Shown: positions 33,533 through 43,300 of the stretch, one piece after another
Position numbering within the stretch: position 1 is the first letter of the stretch
How the letters are laid out: each line of letters begins with the position of its first letter
NCBI GenBank assembly: GCA_963573305.1
Contig: OY754329.1
Location: 67,701,084 to 67,765,083, forward strand
Reading direction: 5' to 3'
Origin: Pyrrhosoma nymphula
Taxonomy: Eukaryota > Arthropoda > Insecta > Odonata > Coenagrionidae
DNA: 64,000 nt
The notes under the pieces: model-generated
Told to the model about the DNA's origin: nothing
Seen by the model: only the letters and a program-made list of their open reading frames with translations
Database searches by the model: none
Translations under genes and position numbers: made by a program

Positions 33533-34464
33533 AATAATCTATTTATTTTGATGCGCAATTTGACATATGTCTATGGAATACATGCGGATGTAACTGAAAA
33601 ATTACTACTTCTACGGATTAATTTTATGATCAGAAAAGAAATAATATTATGATAAATTAAAACCCCATTTTGGAAATGGACAGAATTTATCTGCTATTGA
33701 TGCAATCTAAATTTTACGGGATCTCGAAATACTGACAAGGAAAGCGGTGTTATTTACACCTTAATTTTATTAAATGTTTGATTTAACTTGTTTAGGCAGA
33801 GGAGAGATGGAGGCTAAGCGTAGATGAGAAGGGAGAAGTGTTGATCATTGGCACATTTCAAGATAACGGAATTAATCTTCTCCCGCGTTAATAAAATTGG
33901 GTGAGAACAAATTAGATCAATCAATTAGCATCAATTCATTAGAAAGAGGGCGCTGTCAAATGACTTGGATTCTTCAAGGAAGACGAGATTGTGGCGAGAG
34001 TAAATTAGAATTAGATTCCGACAGATTTGCGTCACCTATTTTGCCTCATCCATCATGAATGGCTGAAAGCTTATGTGATTGATGGCGAAATGACACCAAT
34101 CAGGAGATAATGCCATAATTATATAGCGTTATCATTATCGATGTCGTAGTACTTACTATAGAAATTTCCACACGGATATAAATGAAGAGGATTAGGGCAT
34201 GAAAATGCATCGGTAAGGTAACTACTCTTAACTTAGCTCTTAAATTAATCAACTATGCTAGCTCATAAATGCTGCTCTCATGTATAATAGCTTGCTACTC
34301 AATGTTTAGAGATATGGGGTACTGCTATTTGCCTGCTCTGGTGTTAGAATGCAGTTTTCATAGCTATCTGACGTTTATGCTGTCAGAAGGTTATATTTAT
34401 TGTTAAATTATATTAAACTGCTCTGTAATTAGCTCAAAATGCATTCTAACATTTTATTCTTGAC
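33533..34464. other. No gene seen
   Basis: AT-rich sequence without recognisable structure. Confidence 0.4.
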
Positions 34465-34535
34465 AAATTTGGAGGATACCGGGACTAGCCATGGTATAAA
34501 CATTTACGGAGTCAACCACAAGTGCATATCAAGGT
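34465..34535 (-). mobile_element. Fragment of SINE family B2 3' region
   Basis: AGGATACCGGGACTAGCCATGG, GAGTCAACCACAAGTGCATA parallels 37636-37695 (AGGATAACAGGACTAGCCACGG, GAGTCATCCGCAATTGCACATA). Only the end of the element away from the tRNA head is present. Confidence 0.45.
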
Positions 34536-34755
34536 GATATTCCCGTCTTATTCCCGGATTTTATATGTTTGGATTTTGTCTCGGCATAAAAACCGATGTT
34601 GATACATTCTCCCAACGATACTGCTCACGTCGACTAAATAACAGACGGATGTAATATAAAAAACCTCATCGTTAGTTACCATCATGTTAATGAAATGACA
34701 ACGTCATATTTCGGTTAATATAAAACAGATATTTTAACACTGGACGGAATAGTTT

Positions 34756-34985
34756 GCCGGCCCCGGTGGCGGCGGGGTAAAGTCCTCGCCTGCTAATCCG
34801 AGGGTCGCGGGTTCGAGTCCCACCTGGGTCGGTTTTTCGCATACCCAGGGCATGGGTGTTTCTGTAAAAGTTCTGGTGGTTCAGCCCCTGAGAAACCTGA
34901 TGACAAGCCATTGGCTTATCAGGATCGCAGGGGCATATGGACCACCAGAAACGTCCGAGAGAGCAAAAATAAAAATAGAATAATT
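34756..34985 (+). mobile_element. tRNA-derived SINE, family A, longest copy
   Basis: The head holds TGGCGGCGGGG (A box; 34767-34777) and GGTTCGAGTCC (B box; 34810-34820), a perfect Pol III promoter consensus. The body, ACCCAGGGCATGGGTGTT, leads into a dyad at 34871-34950: TTCTGGTGGT pairs with ACCACCAGAA, CCCCTG with CAGGGG, and inside them CCTGATGACAAGCCA with TGGCTTATCAGG. It ends in an A-rich tail (CAAAAATAAAAATAG). Related heads at 50516 and 54737 define the family. No tRNA cloverleaf acceptor is present. Confidence 0.75.
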
Positions 34986-37634
34986 AAATACCCTATTATT
35001 TAAAAAATTGTACATTTTCAGGGGTTACTAGGTGAAATTTCTCCATGATTGAATGGAACAAACTTCATAATGCTAAGGATCAAAGTTCAGGCTTCAACTG
35101 AAGATGACATAAACTGTTGAAACCTGGGTCGTGAATAAAAAAACTCACAGTGAAATTCGCAAAGTTTGTTCCTTTCCACCCTATTACTTATCGTGATGTT
35201 CTCCACCCAAACTTGTCTTACGTGCCTGCGATGATTATTTTTACCCCTATCCATCAGGGTCAATGATTTCATTTTACCACGCGTGTGTTAATTGCCCCAC
35301 GTTCCGTCATAAAATTATCTCTATAAGGATAATAGTATGAGAGAATGGATTGCAAGTTTTTAACTAAACAAATGGTATGAGAAAATGAATAATAAATACC
35401 TGTAGAATCTCTCAAATGCCTAAATCAATGTGCCTGAATCACTCAATACCATTCTTCAGAGGGACATAATTATCACCTTATTGTTAAAGGCCAATTCATT
35501 GAAAAAATAGCGCGTGAGTTCAACGCCTTACAAAGTTAATGACTGCGTAAAAAAATAAACCAGTAGCACAAAACCATAGTGTGAACATAAAAATATCTAG
35601 CGTGGTATTCGGCCAAATTCGAAATAGCCTAAAATTAATTTAACTCACGAAGTGTCGTAGTCTTTCGTTTCAGCGTTGTTTTTAAGTCAATCGTTATTTC
35701 TCGGAATGCATCGCGGTAAGTAATAAGCATTATGAGAAAAAATCAATCCAAGCTGTCCAAGGAGGAGATGAACTCTTTAGTTAATCAGTCTATGAGCCAA
35801 TTCTCATGTCAGCGCAACAAGAAAATGCCCGAGTTCGGGAACAGTCGCTGCAAATATAGTTCACGGGCTTTTTGTTCGTTTTTCCTGCTTAACACTTGCT
35901 ATCCCATACAGTAGTTAATATCTAATAGTAGTAGTAGCTGCACCGGTGATCTAATCTTCCAAAGAATCACTCATTTTCTACATATTGACGAAAAATCAAT
36001 CTGAATGATTGCGAGATTTTGTGAAGCGTTGAACCCTCATCCAATTCTATTTTACTTCGTCGACGAACAACCCACCCAAACGGTCAGCGTTTCGCTATAG
36101 TTCATAAAATACGTACAGATGGAGCACGGTCTTAGATAATTTATTTAGTGGGCTCAATTACTAGATAATTTTTCATGCCATTCTCAAAAGTTAAAGATTT
36201 AGATTAAATTATTGATTGACACTTTCGATTCTTGAGTTTGAACTCTTGAGAAACGCGCCTTGAATCACGTAAATATCATTTGGTTAGTTACATGAAAACG
36301 GAACCTCAAGAGGAATACTGCTGGGTTTTATTTCAAAACACACGTCAGAGTTCCTAAGGACATCTTCACCTAAATTACAATTCTCTCAAAATCGATGGGA
36401 AGTTGTTACATTACAATTTCATGAAGGTCTCAAGATTACTTAATGCTAACGTATTTCCACAAACTTAATTCAAAGTCTAATTGTTAAAACTTTGATTTGG
36501 AAAAGGTCAATAAGTTTGTCCGCTCTTATTAAATTTAACATACTGAGATGCTTCGCATGTATGAACAGAATTCATGATAACGCCAATGGCTTCTGCTATG
36601 AGTGTTACATACGCGGAAGTAGGTAGACAGCTGTTTTGAGAAAAAGTTAGAGGCGTTTCAATGAACATTTTTCGAGCGTTAAATGTCGACGCTGGGTTTA
36701 TCTTTACCCTTCCTTCCATTTCATCATCCTCTTACTCACATATTCTTGGCGTAAATGGCCATAGCTATCGGTTGCCTACACCAAGAACATCAGACTATTC
36801 GAGAAATAAGGGTGATAGTTTTTCTCAAATCTCGTCTTAAAGACAACAATTGAAACTTTTATCAGCCTATAGAAAAGTGAAGGTTTCCGAGTTAACCTTG
36901 TGGAACTAATACACGTCCCATAAAAAATTACAACTTTTCATTTTTTATATTTTTGTCGCCACTTCGTATTTTCCTTTTTGCTTGATTACTTATATGTTCC
37001 TATGAGGCTTATTATACTTGCTTGATCGAAATCCGAGATTCCGGAGCACTAAATTCCTGCCTATAAACTATTGCCCTACCGATTGTTTCATATTACTCCC
37101 CAATGTGGCCGATGTCAGCCCGAACGGCCCCAACTAATCCTAACTCACTCGACATAGCAACTCATTTCTTTAGTTGAAGCATTAATCACTCTGTAGTTTT
37201 CTACATTAGAAAAAATATAACTGACCGGTTTCGATGTGACAACATCATCATCATCAGAGTTAGAAGTGAGTTATTACTCAACTTTGCCGCGATTCCACGA
37301 AGTTACTTCGCCTACCATCATACTAATAGGACAACATGTTTTGTCTTCGCTTTACATATCTCATTTTCATGATCAGAGGCTAAAACAGATTTACAATTCA
37401 TTCATAACACTATTAAACTAGACCACTGAACCGTTCCGAACTGCTTTACCTCGTCCATGTCAGTATACTACTTGACTTACTCGTACGCACCTGCTGTTCC
37501 GTATGCTTATTCCTAGAATATCACTCAACAAACGCCCACTTTTTCTCCTCTCAATTGAATTCCCATCCCGGCTACATCAATACTATCTCTCCATCTTTCT
37601 ATCAAGTATCTAAATCGCCAGCAAAGGAATTTTT
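34986..37634. other. No gene recognised (2.6 kb)
   Basis: AT-rich. At 35660-35712 a short stretch ends in GCATCGCGGTAAGTAA, a good splice-donor match, and could be a non-coding first exon, but nothing else supports it. 37225-37262 has the ACCGGTTTCGATG...ATCATCATCATC pattern seen near the ends of several interspersed repeats. Confidence 0.35.
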
Positions 37635-37790
37635 AGGATAACAGGACTAGCCACGGCATTATCTTTCCAGAGTCATCCGCAATTGCACATAAGTGCAAAA
37701 TTCCGAAGAGGAAAAATCATTCACCTTGACCGTGACTCGATGCCTCGATATCTCCCTGAGTGCTTTAGCTTGTTAAGCTACGTTTCATCT
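37635..37790 (-). mobile_element. tRNA-derived SINE, family B2, minus copy
   Basis: On the minus strand GTAGCTTAACAAGCTAAAGC (A box; about 37762-37781), CTCAGGGAGATATCGAGG, a degenerate B box, then AATGATTTTTCCTCTTCGGA and ATTTTGCACTTATGTGCAAT. The tail matches 38205-38250 and 38518-38555. Related to family B at 7 kb in the A-box region (TAGCTTAA.TGG). Confidence 0.6.
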
Positions 37791-38204
37791 CTGTTTGTTC
37801 ATCATAAAAACATAAACAAGGTAAAGATCATTTTACAAAATGTTTCACTTAAACATACACATCAAGAACTATTTTTTAAAGAGAACATATACATTAACCA
37901 TACATGGTTGATGCCCGGTATAGGGTTCGAGCATTTACTCTGGATTTTTTTTTCTGAGACTGCTCTTGGTCACCTCAGCCTAAGATTTATTGCCGATTAA
38001 GGTTTCTATTAAGAAAGTCATGAAGTCTTTTCAACATTGCGGGAATATTCGGAAGTTCGTCCGTAGGAGCTTCTCATCTGAGATTTCTCCCCCCCCCCAA
38101 ATTTATCCTACGTCTTAAAAATTTTGCGTATAACTTGCCAGTCTTTGTCGACACGATTGCACCCAAGTAAATAATGCGCGAGATCGTTACTGAGTTACCA
38201 AGGC
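37791..38204. other. No gene seen
   Basis: AT-rich, with a C9 homopolymer run near 38091; no coding motif. Confidence 0.4.
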
Positions 38205-38250
38205 GTCCTGATTTTCCCTCTGCGGAATTTTGCACTTATGTGCACTTGGA
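38205..38250 (+). mobile_element. SINE family B2 tail fragment
   Basis: GATTTTCCCTCTGCGGAATT and TTGCACTTATGTGCA match the tails of the neighbouring copies. No tRNA-like head remains upstream. Confidence 0.5.
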
Positions 38251-38339
38251 TATTCCAGGTACCCTCAAAATGTGTCTAAAGAGAAAACATCTTGTGTTCA
38301 ATGTTTGGCTTTGACCTCGTGGACGGGGGCGTTAGGCGC

Positions 38340-38560
38340 ACGCTTTGGTCCGCTTCTGTAGCATCATATGTCCGGCAGTCCTGAACAACTTGTTCCTATA
38401 TAAGCACTCAAATATCCACAGGGATGAAGGTCGCCTCGGTGTTGGACCTTAGCTTAACTGGCTGAAGCACTCAGCGAAATATTGAGGAATCCGGGCTCTT
38501 GTCCAGATCATGGTGTGTGATTTTTCCTCTGCGGAATTTAGCACTTGTGTCGCCAACAAA
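38340..38560 (+). mobile_element. SINE family B2 copy with an attached upstream repeat
   Basis: TAGCTTAACTGGCTGAAGC (A box; 38450-38468) and GGGCTCTTGTCCAG (weak B box; about 38492-38506) precede the tail GATTTTTCCTCTGCGGAATT. The 100 bp before the head (GGTCCGCTTCTGTAGCATCA, GGCAGTCCTGAACAACTTG, AAGGTCGCCTCGGTGTT) recur at 40855-40970 without the SINE, so the SINE may have inserted into a copy of another repeat. Confidence 0.55.
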
Positions 38561-39099
38561 GCTTTATCCAACTCTCTAACAAAATTACATGGACTCTGGT
38601 TCCTCTTGCATTGTTTGGCAATGTTACGTTAACCTGTTTTTGTTAATGCCTCTGCTCACGCGTCCCTCATTTCATGCTTGCTATATGCACAACTTTAAAT
38701 TGGAATCATTTCTGTGTGGCCAATTTTCAAATAAATAAAATGACAAGTTTGCCTCTTCGTGATAAACTAAATAAATCCAAAGGTTTCCAGGTAAAACCAG
38801 AGAAGAGAAATGTGTGATGTGGAATGAGGAAAGGAAAGCAAAAAATCGGGAAAGGTTGAAAGAGATTCGGAAGAAGAGATAGAAATAAGGTAAGAAAAAG
38901 TTGAAATTTACATAGTTCTCATACGTGGCTAACATGGGAAAAAATAACAATGAGTTCAGAAAAATGGATGAAAATAAAAAGCGTGGAAAGCGCAAGGCAG
39001 AAACTAATTTGAGAGACGAACATTTTTTTTCCTGCTTCATCGTTTTCATAAGCTATGCTTATTCATATTCATCGAATTTCTGCATTCGCGCCAGCGCAA
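38561..39099. other. No gene seen
   Basis: AT-rich. Open frames on both strands (38681-39049) are low-complexity (Lys/Asn versus Phe/Leu) and are not supported as genes. Confidence 0.4.
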
Positions 39100-39710
39100 A
39101 TGGCTATAGGGGTTATGCAAACTTCAAGTGTTGCCACTGGCATCGCAGTTACGGAGGCAGGCAGGCAGTTGTTTTGAGTGCACTGAGGGATGGGGGGAGG
39201 TCGGAGAGGCTGGGGGGGTGGGAACTAACGCCTCCGGAGACGGAAGAGCCTCACGGGAGACGCCTCACGCGTAATCCACTTAGTCGAGTACTAGAGGCAG
39301 AACTGTCTCCTCGCCTTAGTCCTTGCTCCGGCAGTTGCCGGATCCCTGCAAGCTGCAAGCAACGACGGCGACGGCGGAAGCAACAGCGGCAAAGCCCTTT
39401 TGAAGTTCGAACACACAGTTGCTGTTGCCAGGACAAACAAAACGTCAACTCTCCCTCGTGAGGAAGGAGAAGGAGAAGAAAAATGAAAAAAGTCGAAACA
39501 TGCGCCCACCTCGGTCGATCTAGATTAACATCGATTGGTCGTCGCCAAACCGTGTCGATCTTTTTGCGATGCGTTAACTTCGACGAAGGTAATCGAATTC
39601 CGAAAGAGGAAAACTCAATCAAACCAAATTTGCCAAATTCCGCGGCTGCTCGCTTTGTGGATAGCAAATTGATTCTCACCCGTGTCCCGTTAATTAGGGC
39701 GTCCTCGTAA
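39100..39710. promoter_or_regulatory. GC- and CpG-rich island, possible promoter or first exon
   Basis: The block is markedly richer in GC and CpG than its flanks (CGACGGCGACGGCGG, ACGGGAGACGCCTCACGCG, CTCCGGCAGTTGCCGG). It holds overlapping open frames on both strands with biased composition but no known domain. In insect genomes such islands often mark promoters and 5' UTR exons. No TATA box, initiator or donor site was decisive, and the direction is unknown. Confidence 0.3.
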
Positions 39711-40484
39711 CGAAATTATGACACGAAAATTGCAAAATCAGTTCAAATATAGACACGAAATCCAATGAGTTTGTGGGTGGGAAACTATTGGGAATTGAAT
39801 TTTGCGAGCGAAACTTAATAAATAAAACTAAAAGGTATTTTGTTACCAAATAATGGTCACTCATATGTAAAACAATTAGTATGAGTATAGTAGGCTAATT
39901 TTTAATCTTGTTTTGGAGGGGTTTAGTAGGCCTGGATCATCTCATTAAACTCAACTATGGCTAATCAATTAGAGAATCCAACGATGCTCTTTCAAATGAA
40001 TGGAAAAGACAAGGGAAGAGTAAATATGATGATGACATCATGTTTCATCAAGTATATTTTCGTCTGCGACCCCAAGTTAAAATTATTCAAAGTGCAAGAT
40101 GGGAATATTTGGAAGACACTCGTTACATGACACAATATCACAATTTAAAGAATGAACCATGCTACGTTGCATATCAATATTAAACCCACAGTTAAGTTGA
40201 TCTATATCATTGGCGCATGTCTCCAAAATTTAATCACACAAAACAGTGGAAGTTTGCTCCGCAAGCAAGAGTTTTTGGTAATTTACTGAACTTACATGGA
40301 TTTTTATGAGTTCCTTCGGCTTGCCAAATTTCAAGAAAATCCAGGCCTAGGATGCGGCCATTTTTAAAATCACATGAAAAAGGGCTATGGTTTGATGAAG
40401 TAGAGGAACGATGCTTAGGAAATTATGTTTCAGTTAAAATAATGCTTTTTAAGGAGTTTTCTTTAGTATTCACGAAAGCACGAT
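39711..40484. other. No gene seen
   Basis: AT-rich sequence; nothing recognised. Confidence 0.4.
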
Positions 40485-40611
40485 ACAAAAATAAATCAAG
40501 GTAGATGAGCTCTACGGCCTCTATAGATTAACCAGATAAGATATTTCTCCAATAGCCGTAAAATATTTCACGGCCATTGGAGAAATATCTTATCTGGTTA
40601 ACAAAAATAAA
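40485..40611. mobile_element. Short foldback insertion flanked by 11-bp direct repeats
   Basis: ACAAAAATAAA occurs at 40485-40495 and 40601-40611. After 32 bp of unique sequence, 40528-40559 pairs with 40570-40601 over 32 bp with one mismatch and a 10-base loop. It encodes nothing. The layout matches 8002-8197 and 30278-30528, though the sequences are unrelated. Confidence 0.65.
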
Positions 40612-40854
40612 AGTTTACAGTTATCAGTCCAAGTGTCCCATATAGTATCTAAGCATTAGAATCCACCGATGTAATATGGTAAAAAAATAATCTCTTCCTC
40701 ATTGACCCGTGTCTAATAACTTAGTGTTAGAAGTTAGCTAGGGTCTCCAACCCCATATCTTTAAGGTGATTTATCTTTAAATGACTCAAAAGTCATTTAA
40801 TTTACATTCTGGCTACTTAGAGAAAAACAAGTTCGGTGATTCAAAATCACGAAT

Positions 40855-40970
40855 CACGTATTGGACTGCTTCTGTGACATCATAATTATATCTGGCAGTC
40901 CTAAACATCTTGTTTCTTTTAAGCCCTGAAAAATCCACAGAGGAAAAGTACGCCTCGGTGTTTATTCGGA
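40855..40970 (+). repeat. Interspersed repeat shared with 38340-38440
   Basis: GGACTGCTTCTGTGACATCA, GGCAGTCCTAAACATCTTG, AAATCCACAGAGG and ACGCCTCGGTGTT match the 38.3 kb copy in order with substitutions and small gaps. Confidence 0.6.
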
Positions 40971-43079
40971 ATAAATGACGTAGAAGTAAGCTCCTCTGGC
41001 TAGATTATACATTATCTAGAATTAAAATACATTCGTCGAACAATCTGTGTATTTTGTATATAAATGTTTTAAGAGAAAACACAAACCATCAGTGAATTAT
41101 TTTTTAATCGGTGCAGGCGAAAGGGTGGAACTTAGTAGGCATTTACTTTGACTCATGATGTCACGGTGGAGCCGCTTTAAATCTTTAGCAGCTTTCCATT
41201 CGCTCTACTTCACTGCTCACTTAGCTATGCAACAACGCACATGATTTCCATTCGTTTCAGACCCAGCGCAGCGCACTTGAAAACAGATCGGGAACGGAGT
41301 TGATGTGCGCAGAGCAATAAAGGAACTTTGATATTCACATTCGTGATCCTTTTTGTGTTGATATTCAGAGGTGTCAAGCATGGATAATGTGAAGTTTTGA
41401 ATTACTTGGTCATAAAAAGCTTACGTTTTTCAAAACGTATTTCGAAAGAATTCGATGACTATACACCAAGTATTCCTCCTTGACCATTGTGAAACTAGAG
41501 ATTGCTACCTACCGGTAAGTTAACAAACATTTTTCTAGTAAAATTCGTTCCATTCAACGTATTCCGTGTGTGCTGAAGCGAACTATTGTTTTTCGATCTG
41601 CGCTAACTTCAACAAAATAGAAATAAATCTCCCTTAATGTAGCTAGCGTTCTTCGTATTCTTGTGAACCCAATTCAACTAATAATCCAGTGGCAATTGTA
41701 TTTTTATATAAAAATTTCCACCGATTTGGTATGTCTTCTTTGAATTTTTTTCATTTCATCATTGGGTCTTTCTCAGATGGCTTCTAAATACAAGCGGCTA
41801 ATACTTAATGTGATCTCCCCGATTTAAAACTAAATAAGCCTTCAGGGCACCCCATGGACACGTTATATAAAATAATCAGCCGGATCGTAGTTGATACTCA
41901 TTTTTAACTCTGCTATGTGATTGCAGAATTTCCCGCGCGTACTTGCATGGCTAAAATTGGAATGCCCATTCAATTTTCCCGGGATAACGATCAGAAATAA
42001 TTTCCGCCCTTAATAATGACCGGTGAATTTCCACTTTGAACCTTTATCAGATCAACCGTATGCATATCAACGCGATGCGGTGGAGTTATCATAAATTATC
42101 CACGAAAAAACATTCGGCCGATGAATTGTGTCAGTGACTTTGAGGCAAAAGAGTGGGAACAGAGGGAAAGAGAAATAATTGAACAGCGATGCTCCGATGT
42201 CCCCCTGGCGTTTGACTCTGATACGATGGAAACAAGAAACATGAAAAAATGCGACTGCCTCTTGTTATGGGTACGATGAAATCTAGATCACTGCAAATGA
42301 CACTGCGCTGCTAGGTTCGGATGATCTCTCCAGTGATACCTCCAGTGATCTAGCGTCCATCCCAAATGCCCTATCACAAATTACGTTGCTCAAATGGATG
42401 CCTCTAAAAGTGGTAGCCGTTTCTGCAACGCCGGTTACATCGGCTCTATTCGAAATGAACGCGTGATTAGCTTCGGAAGTTACGGTTGAGAGGAGTTTGA
42501 CGGTACTGCTATAGCCGGGAAATCCGATTTTGCTACGCTACAACGCAATTAAATTTAGGTGAACTCAAAAGTTGAAAGTTATACTTGGTCGAAGGTCGTC
42601 ATATTGGTAGTGAAACGAAATTTGTTACTTCCACAGTTTACTCTTTCCTTTCTTTCCACATTTGGAAATAAACTTCGGGAGTTACAAAGTTCGCTTCACT
42701 ATCAACATCTACAATGTAGATTCTACAAATATGTTCAAAGATTCTACATTAAGGTGGCTGGAGCGGCAATCGTGGGTCATTGAGTGCACATTTTAATAAT
42801 TTTTTTAGCCAGTCGAAAAACAATTATTGGACCCTACTTCATGCAAGTGCATCAGTTTATGCGTTGGAACTCATCATACAGACAGTAATGGAGATAGTAC
42901 AATAATGACATTTTAACTGTTTTTCTTAATTGAAACATGATATCACAAGAGTTTTCGGCGCGGTATTCAAAATTTTGACGAAAATATATAGCAATGATGT
43001 AAGAGGCCGGACACTTCCTCCGTCTTTTTCCAACGCACCTACCTAAGCATCCCACGGTCTCTTCGTTCTTTCCTCTGCT
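40971..43079. other. No gene seen (2.1 kb)
   Basis: AT-rich with no recognisable domain; 41250-41310 is slightly GC-rich. Short open frames only. Confidence 0.4.
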
Positions 43080-43300
43080 TGCACCTTACCTGACACATTC
43101 CTTTGGTTTCCGGTCGCTTCATTCCCACCCATAGTTGCTGCAACCTCAGCGACCTACGAACCTCACGCCACGGCAACGACGACGAATGGGAGAGGTGAGT
43201 GCCGATCACGTGGGGACGCCAAGGTGGAGTTCAAGAGAGCAAGAGGCTTCGCGGCTCTCAGTTGTTCGCGAGATGTAGAGCAGTGTAACGGTGTAATCGG
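43080..43300. promoter_or_regulatory. GC-rich block with a good splice-donor word
   Basis: CACGCCACGGCAACGACGAC is followed by GGGAGAGGTGAGTG near 43188-43201, a near-consensus splice donor (GAG|GTGAGT). With the CpG-rich context this may be a 5' non-coding exon on the plus strand. No partner exon or coding motif was found. Confidence 0.25.

Noticed and set aside
34756..34830. Functional tRNA gene
   Set aside because: A and B boxes are good, but there is no acceptor stem or consistent cloverleaf, and the same head occurs at 50.5 and 54.7 kb with a non-tRNA body. It is a SINE.
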